This document shows positions 29,923 through 38,869 of a stretch of DNA of 64,000 bases, one piece after another; the stretch's first letter is position 1; every line of letters begins with the position of its first letter. A program made the translations under genes and the position numbers. This DNA comes from JACCZX01 sp963824935. GTDB taxonomy: Bacteria > Pseudomonadota > Gammaproteobacteria > Burkholderiales > Burkholderiaceae_F. The notes under the pieces are model-generated. The model made no database searches and was not told the DNA's origin. It worked only from the letters and a program-made list of their open reading frames with translations. Location of the stretch: contig CAWGRF010000024.1 in the NCBI GenBank assembly GCA_963824935.1, positions 62,001 to 126,000 on the forward strand, written 5' to 3'.

Positions 29923-30886
29923 GAACCCGCAGCTCAATCGGGATGGTGAGCTGCATCATTTGCTATCGATAGACGGCCTGCCGCGCGGTGTCATCGAACG
30001 CATCTTGAGCACGGCGGACAGTTTTATCAACGTCGCCGAACGCGAAGTCAAAAACGTGCCGCTGCTGCGCGGCAAGAGCGTTTTCAACCTGTTCTTCGAA
30101 AACAGCACGCGCACCCGAACCACGTTCGAGATCGCGGCGCGGCGATTGTCGGCCGATGTGTTCAACCTCGACATCGTGCGCTCGAGTGCGACCAAGGGTG
30201 AGTCGCTGCTCGACACGATCGACAATTTGACGGCGATGCAGGCCGACATGTTCGTCGTGCGCCATGGCACGAGCGGGGCGCCGTATCTGATCGCGCGCCA
30301 TACCAGCGCTGATGCGCCCCACATCCATGTGATCAATGCCGGCGACGGTCGGCACGCGCATCCAACGCAGGGTTTGCTCGATGCGTACACGATCCGCCAC
30401 TACAAGAAGGACTTCAGCAACCTGATCGTTGCGGTGGTCGGCGACATTCTGCATTCGCGAGTTGCGCGCTCCGACATTCATGCGCTGACGACACTCGGTG
30501 TGCCCGAGGTGCGTGCAGTGGGGCCGCTCACACTGCTGCCGGCAGGGCTCGAGCAGATGGGCGTGCGCGTGTGCACTCGGCTGGATGAAGGTCTGAGCGG
30601 CGCCGATGTGATCATCATGCTACGGCTGCAGAGCGAGCGGATGCGGGGTGCGCTGCTGCCGTCAGCGGCGGAGTATTTCGCGAACTATGGGCTGACATTC
30701 GAAAAGCTGGCGTTGGCAAAACCCGATGCGATCGTGATGCATCCGGGGCCGATGAATCGCGGAGTCGAGATCGACTCGCATGTGGCTGATGGCGCGGCTA
30801 GCGTGATCCTGCCGCAAGTGACATTCGGCATCGCCATACGCATGGCCGTGTTATCCATCGTCTCTTCCTCGGCGAGCATGCGATGA
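29912..30886 (+). CDS. pyrB: Aspartate carbamoyltransferase catalytic subunit
   Basis: 324-residue enzyme that makes carbamoyl-aspartate, the committed step of pyrimidine synthesis. The carbamoyl-phosphate site FFENSTRTRTTFE (residues 61-73), the 80s loop SSATKGESLLDT, HPTQGLLD near 150 and HPGPMNRGVEID near 274 are intact. Start is GTG 29912 or the next codon GTG 29915. No pyrI is present; instead pyrC' overlaps the stop by four bases, the arrangement of class A ATCases in which a dead dihydroorotase is a structural partner. Confidence 0.96.
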   Translation: MVSKNPQLNRDGELHHLLSIDGLPRGVIERILSTADSFINVAEREVKNVPLLRGKSVFNLFFENSTRTRTTFEIAARRLSADVFNLDIVRSSATKGESLLDTIDNLTAMQADMFVVRHGTSGAPYLIARHTSADAPHIHVINAGDGRHAHPTQGLLDAYTIRHYKKDFSNLIVAVVGDILHSRVARSDIHALTTLGVPEVRAVGPLTLLPAGLEQMGVRVCTRLDEGLSGADVIIMLRLQSERMRGALLPSAAEYFANYGLTFEKLALAKPDAIVMHPGPMNRGVEIDSHVADGAASVILPQVTFGIAIRMAVLSIVSSSASMR

Positions 30887-32160
30887 ATGTCGCCATCGTC
30901 GACGGCGGCGTGATCGATCCGGCCTCGGGGCTTGACCAGGAAGCCGGCGTCTACGTCGAGGGCGGGCGGATCGTTGCCATCGGCCGCGCGCCTAAGAATT
31001 TCAAACCTGATCGCACGCTTGATGCGAAGGGCTTGATCGTTGCGCCCGGACTCGTAGATCTCTGCGCGCGCTTGCGCGAGCCTGGTTGCGAAGGTGCGTT
31101 GAAAGTCGAGATGAAGGCCGCGCTGGCAGGCGGGGTAACCAGCGTGGTCTGTCCACCCGACACCGATCCGCCGCTTGACGAACCCGGACTCGTCCGAATG
31201 CTGCGGCAACGTTCACGTGAATCGGCGGGCGCGCGAACCTATCCGCTCGGCGCACTGACTGCAGAGCTAAAAGGCGAAGCGTTGGCGGCGATGAAGACGC
31301 TGGCCGAAGTCGGATGCGTTGCGTTCATGCAAACGCGCAGCTTGCCGCACGATAACTCGGTGCTGTTGCAGGCGATGCGCTACGCAAGGACGTTCGAGCT
31401 GCCGGTGTGGCTGCGTCCGGTTGAAGACACTCTGGCCGGCACCGGTGTGGCCGGCGCCGGCGCGGTCGCGGGTCGGCTTGGATTGCCTGCGGTGCCGGTC
31501 GTTGCGGAGACGGTTGCGCTGCACACGATCTTCGAGTTGCAGCGTGCTACGGGTGCGCGTGTCCATATCTGTCGCTTGTCGTCGAGCGAAGGAATCGAAC
31601 TGGTGCGTCAGGCCAAACGCGAAGGCCTCGCAGTCACCGCCGATGTCGGGATTCATCACGTGCACTTGACCGATGTCGATATCGGTTACTTCGACCCGAA
31701 TTTCCGCCTCGATCCGCCGCTGCGTGGCCTGCGAGATCGTGACGCGATCGTGGCCGGACTGGCCGACGGCACGATCGACGTCATCTGTTCCGACCATGCG
31801 CCGATCGGCGAGGACGACAAGCTGCTGCCGTTCGGTGAGGCCGAACCGGGCGCGACCGCACTCGAAACGCTGCTGTCGTTGACCTTAAAGTGGGCCAGCG
31901 AAAACGGCGTGCCATTGGCGCAGGCACTCGGCAAGATCACCAGCGCCCCCGCTGAAATTCTTGGCAAGGGTTCCGCGAAGGGCCGATTGACAGTCGGCGC
32001 AAAGGCTGATGTCGTGATTTTCGATCCCTCCGCCCATTGGGTCGTCAACCCAGAGGCGCTCGTCAGCGCCGGCAAGAACACGCCATTTTCCGGCTACGAG
32101 TTGCAGGGTCGAGTCCGTTACACGCTGGTCGGCGGCGAAGTTCGCTACGAATCTAAGTAG
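30883..32160 (+). CDS. pyrC: Dihydroorotase-like protein PyrC' (probably non-catalytic)
   Basis: 425-residue amidohydrolase-fold protein, one of the PyrC'/PyrX group that assembles with PyrB. In active enzymes the first metal site is D-x-H-x-H; here the same place reads DLCAR (residues 59-63), so both His are lost. HICRLS replaces an HICH-type motif. The later CSDHAPIGEDD is kept. This pattern fits the inactive partner described in pseudomonads, where it is needed for ATCase assembly. A working dihydroorotase should then be encoded elsewhere. ATG 30883 overlaps the pyrB stop. Confidence 0.9.
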   Translation: MNVAIVDGGVIDPASGLDQEAGVYVEGGRIVAIGRAPKNFKPDRTLDAKGLIVAPGLVDLCARLREPGCEGALKVEMKAALAGGVTSVVCPPDTDPPLDEPGLVRMLRQRSRESAGARTYPLGALTAELKGEALAAMKTLAEVGCVAFMQTRSLPHDNSVLLQAMRYARTFELPVWLRPVEDTLAGTGVAGAGAVAGRLGLPAVPVVAETVALHTIFELQRATGARVHICRLSSSEGIELVRQAKREGLAVTADVGIHHVHLTDVDIGYFDPNFRLDPPLRGLRDRDAIVAGLADGTIDVICSDHAPIGEDDKLLPFGEAEPGATALETLLSLTLKWASENGVPLAQALGKITSAPAEILGKGSAKGRLTVGAKADVVIFDPSAHWVVNPEALVSAGKNTPFSGYELQGRVRYTLVGGEVRYESK

Positions 32161-33000
32161 ATGCAGTGGTTGCTCGCGCCGCTGCGTGCGGTAGTCGTTT
32201 CGGCACACGTGCTGCTCGGCGTTGCGATCGTGCTTGTGATTTTTCCCTTTGCCGGAGGGGTCACGCGCAATCGCATCAACCGCTCGTGGTCGCGCGTTCT
32301 GATCGCGCTCTGCGGAGCACGATTGATATCAAACGGCGCAGCGATTCCCGCCGCTCTGCAACGCGACGGCGTCGATCCACAACGCGTGGGACGGCTTGCG
32401 CTGGCCAACCACGTTTCCTGGATGGACATCTTTGCAATCAATGCAGTGCTGCCGAGCCGCTTTGTCGCCAAAGCCGAGATAGGCCAGTGGCCGCTGCTCG
32501 GCTTGTTGGTCTCGGGTGGCGGCACGCTATATATCGAGCGCGGCCGTCGACATGCGGTAGCTGCGATCAACCGGACGGTCAGCGAGCATCTGAAGGCGGG
32601 CGAAACCATCGTCGTGTTTGCTGAGGGAACAACGACCGACGGCAGCGAGCTGTTGCCCTTTCACTCGAACCTGATCGCACCGGCGCTCGATGTCGGGGCC
32701 ACGATCTGGCCGATCGCAATCCAGTACACCGAGCGCGGCGCGCGCACATCAGCCGCTGCGTTTGTCGGCGAAATGGGATTGCTGACGTCGCTGGCGCGCG
32801 TGCTGGTGGCGCAGCAACTGGTCGTCGAAGTCGCGGTGCTTCCTGCCATAGCGGCTACCGATGCGATAAATCGCCACGCAATCGCGCGTGCTGCCCGAGC
32901 GGCAATTGCACGGCACTTAGGAATGGAAAATCAAGCGCCCGGCGCGCGGCCGTTTCCTCGCGACTCTTCTGCAACCTGGGACACCGGGCAATCGCGCTGA
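32161..33000 (+). CDS. plsC: 1-acyl-glycerol-3-phosphate acyltransferase family protein
   Basis: 279-residue membrane-associated acyltransferase of the PlsC family, which makes phosphatidic acid from lysophosphatidate. N-terminal hydrophobic segment (about 10-32), then NHVSWMD with the catalytic His84 and Asp89, a second conserved block YIERGR and the third FAEGTTTDGSELLPFHSNL-type motif. It begins right after the pyrC' stop, at the end of that operon. It overlaps the convergent apaH by 70 bases, more than is usual. Confidence 0.92.
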   Translation: MQWLLAPLRAVVVSAHVLLGVAIVLVIFPFAGGVTRNRINRSWSRVLIALCGARLISNGAAIPAALQRDGVDPQRVGRLALANHVSWMDIFAINAVLPSRFVAKAEIGQWPLLGLLVSGGGTLYIERGRRHAVAAINRTVSEHLKAGETIVVFAEGTTTDGSELLPFHSNLIAPALDVGATIWPIAIQYTERGARTSAAAFVGEMGLLTSLARVLVAQQLVVEVAVLPAIAATDAINRHAIARAARAAIARHLGMENQAPGARPFPRDSSATWDTGQSR

Positions 33001-33791
33001 AAAAACGCGCGGTCTGTCAGGCGCATCGCAGTCAGTTTGCCGCCCCAGACACACCCGGTATCAAGTCCGATCACGTTGGAGCGTGCGACCAGACCCTCGG
33101 CCGACCAATGACCAAAGACGACGAGCGTATCGCGCGTAGCGCGCTCCGGATGATCGAACCATGGCATCTTGCCTCGAGGCGCCTTGCCTGCGGAGTCCTT
33201 GTGCTTCAGGTTCATCGCGCCGTCGGCCGACACCAATCGCAGTCTTGTCAACGCATTGACGACAAAGCGCAGCCGATCATGGCCGGTCAGATCGTCGCTC
33301 CAGCGGCGTGGCTCGTTGCCGTACATCTGACGCAGAAACTCATCGCTGCCGTCGGCCGTCAACACGTGATGAACTTCATCGGCGACTGACAGCGTCTGCT
33401 CGACGGTCCATTGTGGGGGCACGCCGGCATGAACGAACAGCGCGCCGTCTTCGAAGTGAGCCAGTGGCAGGCTGCGCAGCCAGGCGAGCAGCTCTTCGCG
33501 ATCGGGTGCGTCAAGAATTTCCTGCAGCGTGTCACCGTCTTTCAGCGGCCTGATCCCGGCCGCTGTCGCGAGCAGATGCAGATCATGATTGCCGAGCAGC
33601 GAAATCGCCTGACCTTGCTCGACCCGTCGTTTCACGTGGCGCAGGGTCGCCAGCGATTCGGGGCCGCGATTGACCAGATCGCCGATAAAAATAAACCGAT
33701 CTGCCGACGGCAGCTGCGCGGTGAGTCGCTGGAAGCTCGACAGACATCCTTGCAGATCGCCGATCACGTAGGTCGTCATCGAGGTCGTCAT
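32931..33791 (-). CDS. apaH: Bis(5'-nucleosyl)-tetraphosphatase, symmetrical
   Basis: 286-residue calcineurin-like phosphoesterase that splits Ap4A into two ADP. Metal-binding motifs are GDLQGC, GDLVNRGP, GNHDLHLL, FVHAGVPP and the late VFGHWSAEG. Start is ATG 33791, with a second in-frame ATG at 33779 also plausible. Its 3' end overlaps plsC, and its promoter must share the 77 bases with divergent galU. Confidence 0.95.
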   Translation of the reverse strand: MTTSMTTYVIGDLQGCLSSFQRLTAQLPSADRFIFIGDLVNRGPESLATLRHVKRRVEQGQAISLLGNHDLHLLATAAGIRPLKDGDTLQEILDAPDREELLAWLRSLPLAHFEDGALFVHAGVPPQWTVEQTLSVADEVHHVLTADGSDEFLRQMYGNEPRRWSDDLTGHDRLRFVVNALTRLRLVSADGAMNLKHKDSAGKAPRGKMPWFDHPERATRDTLVVFGHWSAEGLVARSNVIGLDTGCVWGGKLTAMRLTDRAFFQRDCPVSQVAEESRGNGRAPGA

Positions 33792-33868
33792 CGCCGGATG
33801 CTAGCCTGGATGTGTCGCCTTGTTAGCATGCGGCGTTGGGGCGAGAACATCAGACGCGTGGAGCAACA

Positions 33869-34705
33869 ATGAAGCCCGTTCGCAAGGCAGTCTTTCCGGT
33901 CGCAGGGCTCGGCACGCGATTCTTGCCCGCAACGAAAGCGATGCCGAAGGAGATGCTGCCGATCGTCGACAAGCCGCTGATTCAGTATGCCGTCGAGGAA
34001 GCCGCCGCCGCAGGCATCACGCAGATGATTTTCATCACCGGCCGCAACAAGCGCTCAATCGAGGATCACTTTGATCGCGCGCCGGAGCTTGAAGCCGAGC
34101 TGGCATCCAAGGGCAAGCACGAGTTGCTCGAAATCTTGCGCAACATTTCGCCGGAAGCCGAAAGCTTTGTCTACATTAGACAAACTGAGCCGCTCGGGCT
34201 CGGGCACGCAGTGCTGTGCGCAGAGGCCGTCGTCGGCAATGAACCATTTGCGGTGATTCTGGCTGACGACTTGATTGACGCCGAGCAGTCGGTGATTGAG
34301 CAATTGGTAGAAGCGCGCACCGCGCGCGCCGGCGGCAACGTGCTCGCGGTCGAAGATGTACCGCGTGCCGATACCCAAAAGTATGGGATCGTCAGCAGTA
34401 CGGCCGTCGACGGGCGCACCTCACGTATATCGCACATTGTCGAAAAGCCGGCGCCCGATCAAGCGCCGTCGACGTTAGCGGTGGTGGGCCGCTACGTCCT
34501 CGAACCGGAGGTGTTCGAACATCTGCGGGTACTACCGCGCGGGGCTGGCGCCGAAGTGCAGCTCACCGATGCGATCGCTCAGATGCTGCCATCGGCGACG
34601 ACGTTTGCGTACCGGTATCAAGGTCGGCGATTTGACTGCGGATCGAAAGAAGGGTTCGTCGCTGCGACCGTACACTTTGGCAGGAAAGCTGGGTACTCGA
34701 TTTGA
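33869..34705 (+). CDS. galU: UTP-glucose-1-phosphate uridylyltransferase
   Basis: 278-residue enzyme making UDP-glucose from UTP and glucose-1-phosphate, the precursor for ugd and other envelope sugars in this window. The nucleotide-binding AGLGTRFLPATKAMPKEMLPI near residue 12 (given in part: GLGTRFLPATK), IFITGRNKRSIEDHFD and GRYVLEPEVFE are typical. ATG 33869 has a ggagc site upstream. It is the first gene of the polysaccharide region and overlaps the next gene by the TTGA junction. Confidence 0.96.
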   Translation: MKPVRKAVFPVAGLGTRFLPATKAMPKEMLPIVDKPLIQYAVEEAAAAGITQMIFITGRNKRSIEDHFDRAPELEAELASKGKHELLEILRNISPEAESFVYIRQTEPLGLGHAVLCAEAVVGNEPFAVILADDLIDAEQSVIEQLVEARTARAGGNVLAVEDVPRADTQKYGIVSSTAVDGRTSRISHIVEKPAPDQAPSTLAVVGRYVLEPEVFEHLRVLPRGAGAEVQLTDAIAQMLPSATTFAYRYQGRRFDCGSKEGFVAATVHFGRKAGYSI

Positions 34706-34728
34706 AAGAGACTTCTGAGCGCAGTGCC

Positions 34729-35505
34729 ATGGCAGATTACGCGCGAAGCACGCATCACAGCCAGCAGCCGTTGCGGCGGTTCGCGCACCTTCGGCGTTTC
34801 GATGTCGCGCTTGCCTTACTGCGGCCGGAAGCGGGCCAGTCGGTCTTGGATCTTGGGGCAGGTGACGGCTACTTTCTTCGAAGAGTTGCCGAGGTCGCGC
34901 CTCGATCGAGGCTGACCGCGGTCGAGCCCGATCCGAAGATGGCACAGCGCCTGCGCGACGTGCTGCACACCCAAATTGAAAGCGAGCGGGTGCAGATTCT
35001 TGCGGACGGCGAGGAATTACAACCCTCGCAGTTCGACCGCCTGGCTTGCCTCGATGTAATGGAGCATCTGCCGCGGCGCTTGCAGCGTCGCGCGTTGCAG
35101 TTGTTGCACCGTTCTGCCCGTCCCGGCGCGCGTCTTGTCGTTTCGGTGCCGGTTGAAGTCGGACCGGTGGGGGTGATCAAGGTGTTGGCGCGATTTTTTA
35201 ATCATGAGCCGATCGATTCGTGGCGCCATGTGCTGCTCGGATTGTTCGGAAAAGCCGTGCCGCGCCCCGACGCCGACTACATCGCCACTCACACCGGATT
35301 TCGATACAGCGATCTTGAAATCGAGATCCACGATTCACCGTGGGCGCTTGAGCATCGGCAGTTCTCGCCGTGGGCCATCGGTGGATGGCTGCTGAATTCG
35401 CAGGTCCTCTATGTCTTGAAGGCAGGCGGCAAAGACACGCCGGGTGCAGTGCACGCGACACCGACTATTCAGCTGGAACTCGATCAGCCGTCTTGTTCGT
35501 TGTAG
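34729..35505 (+). CDS. Class I SAM-dependent methyltransferase
   Basis: About 258 residues. The SAM site reads VLDLGAGDGYFL near residue 40, followed by AVEPDP (second acidic residue) and the CLDVMEHLP stretch; a PGARLVVSVPVE strand follows. The later part is rich in hydrophobic residues and resembles methyltransferases in polysaccharide clusters. ATG 34729 is preferred, but TTG 34702, which overlaps the galU stop, would add nine residues. Acceptor unknown. Its 3' end overlaps the convergent WecA-like gene by 22 bases. Confidence 0.85.
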   Translation: MADYARSTHHSQQPLRRFAHLRRFDVALALLRPEAGQSVLDLGAGDGYFLRRVAEVAPRSRLTAVEPDPKMAQRLRDVLHTQIESERVQILADGEELQPSQFDRLACLDVMEHLPRRLQRRALQLLHRSARPGARLVVSVPVEVGPVGVIKVLARFFNHEPIDSWRHVLLGLFGKAVPRPDADYIATHTGFRYSDLEIEIHDSPWALEHRQFSPWAIGGWLLNSQVLYVLKAGGKDTPGAVHATPTIQLELDQPSCSL

Positions 35506-36575
35506 TCGTCGACCGTGCGCGTGCGCAACCGATAGAGGCGGAACGGCATAAAGAACAGCGTGAAGTAGACGGCGCACACTGCAAGGAACGACCAGAAGAT
35601 CCACCAGTCGGGAACGCCGAGCCGCCACTGAGCGGTGCCGATTGCGGCCAGCAGCGCATTGGCACAGACCAGCGTTGCCAGTGCCCGTCGTGGCGAATAA
35701 CCGCGCCGCATCAGGATGTGATGAATGTGGTCCCGATCGGCCGCCATCGGACTGCGGCGCCGCGCCAGTCGCCGTACCGTCACGGTGAATACATCCATTA
35801 ATAGGATTCCCAGCACCCAGAGCATCGTCGGCGGCGGAACATGGATGCTGTCATTTTGGGTGAGCGAGACCGAGAACCACGCAATCGCGAAGCCGAGCAC
35901 CATGCTTCCGGCATCGCCCATGAAGGTGCGGTGCTGACCGCGAAGCGGCCACGGCAGGTTGAAGAACAGGAAGCCGGCGACGGCGCCTGCCAGCACGATG
36001 ATGATCTTCGCCGCGTTAAGGTCGCCGATGATCAGCGCGAATGCAGCGAAGAATGCCAGCATCACCAGCACGAGGCTGCCGGCCAGACCATCGAGGCCAT
36101 CGAACATGTTGATGGCGTTGATTACCGCAACCGTTGCGAAGACAGTCAGCGGGATCGCCCACAGACGTGTATTGATCGGATTCGTCGCGAACAGATCGCC
36201 GAGGTTCACGAGGAAATTGGCGCCCCAGGAAGTCATCAACACCGCGGTGAAGACCTGTACCAGCATCTTCGCTCCCGCCGGTACCTCTCCGAGGTCATCC
36301 AGCAATCCGGTTAAAGCCAGTATCACAACGCCGGCAAAAAACGCCGCATACTGGCCGAATGCCGAGAACGACGCCATGAGCGCGAGCAGCATGGCGGTCG
36401 TTATCGCCACGCCACCGGTCACCGCCACCGGTGCCGCATGGCGCTTGCGCCCGCCGGGAACATCGACGAGTTGCCAGCGTTCCGCAGGTCGGCGCAACAT
36501 CATGATCAGCAAAGCGGCAACGAAGGCGGCGAATACCGCTTGCGCCAGGTATGTAAACGGCATGTGTGCGGACAT
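35484..36575 (-). CDS. Undecaprenyl-phosphate sugar-1-phosphate transferase (WecA/MraY family)
   Basis: 363-residue polytopic membrane enzyme with about ten helices that starts lipid-linked glycan synthesis by putting a sugar phosphate, typically GlcNAc-1-P, on undecaprenyl phosphate. Motifs: LTGLLDDLGEV, NAINMFDGLDGLAG, FMGDAGS and the cytoplasmic RDHIHHILMRRG. It is the last gene of the minus-strand cluster, next to glycosyltransferases and a flippase, which supports an initiating role for O-antigen or exopolysaccharide. The exact sugar is not shown. Confidence 0.92.
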   Translation of the reverse strand: MSAHMPFTYLAQAVFAAFVAALLIMMLRRPAERWQLVDVPGGRKRHAAPVAVTGGVAITTAMLLALMASFSAFGQYAAFFAGVVILALTGLLDDLGEVPAGAKMLVQVFTAVLMTSWGANFLVNLGDLFATNPINTRLWAIPLTVFATVAVINAINMFDGLDGLAGSLVLVMLAFFAAFALIIGDLNAAKIIIVLAGAVAGFLFFNLPWPLRGQHRTFMGDAGSMVLGFAIAWFSVSLTQNDSIHVPPPTMLWVLGILLMDVFTVTVRRLARRRSPMAADRDHIHHILMRRGYSPRRALATLVCANALLAAIGTAQWRLGVPDWWIFWSFLAVCAVYFTLFFMPFRLYRLRTRTVDDYNEQDG

Positions 36576-36581
36576 GCCGGA

Positions 36582-37733
36582 TTATCCGACGCGGACGCCG
36601 GGCTGCCCGCCTGCCAGCACGCGGTGATAGACACTGACCGTCTTACGCACCATCTGCTCGACGGAGAAGACCTCTTGAACGCGCCGCTTGCCCGCAGCTC
36701 CCATTTGCGCGCGCAAGGTGGCGTCGGCAAGCAGCGTCCCCAAAGCATTTGCCAAGGCTTTCGAATCGTTCGGTGGCACCAGCAAACCGGTTTGACCGTC
36801 GATCGTCACGTACTCGACGCCGGTTCCGAGCCGGGTGGTCACCACCGGCTTGCTGCAATACATCCCTTCAAGCTGTACCAGTCCGAACTGTTCCGCCCGT
36901 TCGACCGACGGCATGCAAAAGACATCGCAGGCTTCGTAATAGGCCACCAGCAGATGATCGGCGATAAAGCCGACGAATTTGACTCTATCTGCGAGCCCGA
37001 GATCGAGTGCAAGGTGCATCAGCGAGTCGGTCAGTGGCCCGCGCCCGCCAATCCACAGGTTGGCATCGAGATCTGGCATGGCGCGAATCAGCACCTCGAA
37101 GCCCTTGTAGTAAACATGACGACCCACAGCGAAGATCAGCGGTCGGTTACCGCGCTCGATCATCAGCTGATTCAGTTTGGCGCGCGATTCGTCGGACGTC
37201 GCAAATGCACTGGAGTCGAAGCCATACGGAATGACTTCGCGAATCTGGCCGGCGTTGTCGGCTGGAATCTGCAAAGAAGTCGAAAAATGCTGCGGCGTTG
37301 CACCGATCAATGCATCCGCATCGCGTAGGAATGACCGCAAGAATGGCGAATACAGAGACAACGCCCCTTTTTGCCTGACGATATCGCTGTGCCAGGAGAC
37401 CACTCGCCGCACGCGGCGTGGAAGTGCCATAGCGGTGAGATGGCCGAGCGGATCGGGAAAATGCAGGTGAACCAAATCGAATCCGTATTGCCGATGCAAC
37501 CGGCGGGCTACCGCTGGCATCGTCGGCGCCAGTGCGACGCTTGCAAGCGATCCGTGACTCGCGACTCGGACAGTGCTGTAGGAATAGTGCCGGTGCTCAT
37601 CGGTGATGCCGCGGTCGTTGGCGACGAGATTGACAACCTCTATCTCGGGAGGCATGCCGCGTAACAGCGCGCGCAGATGCCGCTCGATGCCGCCGACATC
37701 GCCGTCATATTTGCCGAGGTGGAGAACTTTCAA
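36582..37733 (-). CDS. GT4-family glycosyltransferase
   Basis: About 383 residues with a GT-B fold. N-terminal LKVLHLGKYDGDVGGIERH acceptor half, a FDLVHLHFPDPLGHL middle, then the donor half with LIFAVGRHVYYKGFEVLI, a RVKFVGFI linker and the PSVERAEQFGLVQLEGM (E-x7-E) motif. TTG 37733 is chosen: it overlaps the upstream gene's TGA as TTGA, matching the coupled style of this operon; an earlier start at 37787 would run back into that gene. Donor and acceptor sugars unknown. Confidence 0.88.
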   Translation of the reverse strand: MKVLHLGKYDGDVGGIERHLRALLRGMPPEIEVVNLVANDRGITDEHRHYSYSTVRVASHGSLASVALAPTMPAVARRLHRQYGFDLVHLHFPDPLGHLTAMALPRRVRRVVSWHSDIVRQKGALSLYSPFLRSFLRDADALIGATPQHFSTSLQIPADNAGQIREVIPYGFDSSAFATSDESRAKLNQLMIERGNRPLIFAVGRHVYYKGFEVLIRAMPDLDANLWIGGRGPLTDSLMHLALDLGLADRVKFVGFIADHLLVAYYEACDVFCMPSVERAEQFGLVQLEGMYCSKPVVTTRLGTGVEYVTIDGQTGLLVPPNDSKALANALGTLLADATLRAQMGAAGKRRVQEVFSVEQMVRKTVSVYHRVLAGGQPGVRVG

Positions 37734-38866
37734 TGCGCCAGCACGCTTCTGTAGACGGCAACCGTCTCTCGCGCGCAACGATCCCAAGAAAACTGTGCCG
37801 CACGCTCTATCGAAGCGCTCGCGCGCTCGCGCCTGAACTGCGGATCTTCAATCATGCGATGCATCGCGCGGCTCAGCGCGTCGACATCATGCGGTTCGTG
37901 CATAACCGCAGCGTCGCCGCCAACTTCGGGTAGCGATGATGCATTCGACATGATGACCGGTGCGCCACAAGCCATTGCCTCCAGCGGAGGAAGCCCAAAG
38001 CCCTCATAAATCGACGGATAAACCAGCGCGCCGGCTGCGGAGTAGAGATCGGCCAAATCATCGTCGGCCACGTACCCCAGAGCGACTAGCTCGCCGCGTT
38101 GTGCCGGCAGCTTCATTTCGCGCTCGAGTCGCGACGTAAGCCATCCCTGCATTCCGACCAGGACCAGCGGGAACCGACACCGCTCAAGCGGCGACAACAA
38201 CGAATGCGCGCGCAGCGCCACATCGACATTCTTGCGCGGTTCCAGCGTGCCTACGCATAGAAAATACGATTCATCGTTCAACCCGAAGCGCGCCAGGGCT
38301 GCACGACGCTGCTCCATCGTCCGCGGCCGGAAACTCTCACGGGCAGCCAGCGGCGTCGACGTCACCTTGAACGGCGACACGCCGTAATGGTCGATGACTT
38401 CGGTGCGCACGAATTCAGAGTCGACCAGGATGTGGGACGTGCGCGCGATTGCGGCTGGCAGCAGCTTGTTCATGATTCGAACTCGCGCGGGCGGATGCGT
38501 CTCGGGAAATCTCACCCATGACAGGTCGTGCACCGTAATCACGGTCGGTCCATCGAATCGAAACGGTAGAAAACTGGGCTCGTGATACAGATCGGGTTGA
38601 AATCGTCTTATACCGTGAGTGAATGCACGCTGCTGAATCAGACGGCTCAGTTCGTATGGAAACGGCACCCATCGCTTGATCAGAGGTTTGAGTAACGCAA
38701 CGCGCCGTGACGACACAGCTTTCAGGTCCCGACTCCACGCGCGAACGTAAAAAAAATCCAGATCGATTTCGTCCAGGCCGCGCAGTGCGCGCGCAAGATT
38801 CAGCGTGTACTGCCCGATACCAGTCAGTGGCGATAAGAGCTGCGAAGCATTGAGCGCAACCTTCAC
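37730..38866 (-). CDS. GT4-family glycosyltransferase, mannosyltransferase-like
   Basis: 378 residues, GT-B fold. The N-terminus MKVALNASQLLSPLTGIGQYT and the VITVHDLSWVRFPETHP block resemble WbaZ/MtfB-type mannosyltransferases; the donor half has LCVGTLEPRKN and PSIYEGFGLPPLEAMACGAP. Start is GTG 38866, three bases after the 879-residue upstream gene's stop. Given gmd and rmd in the locus, a GDP-mannose or GDP-rhamnose donor is possible but unproven. Confidence 0.88.
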   Translation of the reverse strand: MKVALNASQLLSPLTGIGQYTLNLARALRGLDEIDLDFFYVRAWSRDLKAVSSRRVALLKPLIKRWVPFPYELSRLIQQRAFTHGIRRFQPDLYHEPSFLPFRFDGPTVITVHDLSWVRFPETHPPARVRIMNKLLPAAIARTSHILVDSEFVRTEVIDHYGVSPFKVTSTPLAARESFRPRTMEQRRAALARFGLNDESYFLCVGTLEPRKNVDVALRAHSLLSPLERCRFPLVLVGMQGWLTSRLEREMKLPAQRGELVALGYVADDDLADLYSAAGALVYPSIYEGFGLPPLEAMACGAPVIMSNASSLPEVGGDAAVMHEPHDVDALSRAMHRMIEDPQFRRERASASIERAAQFSWDRCARETVAVYRSVLAH

Positions 38867-38869
38867 TGT

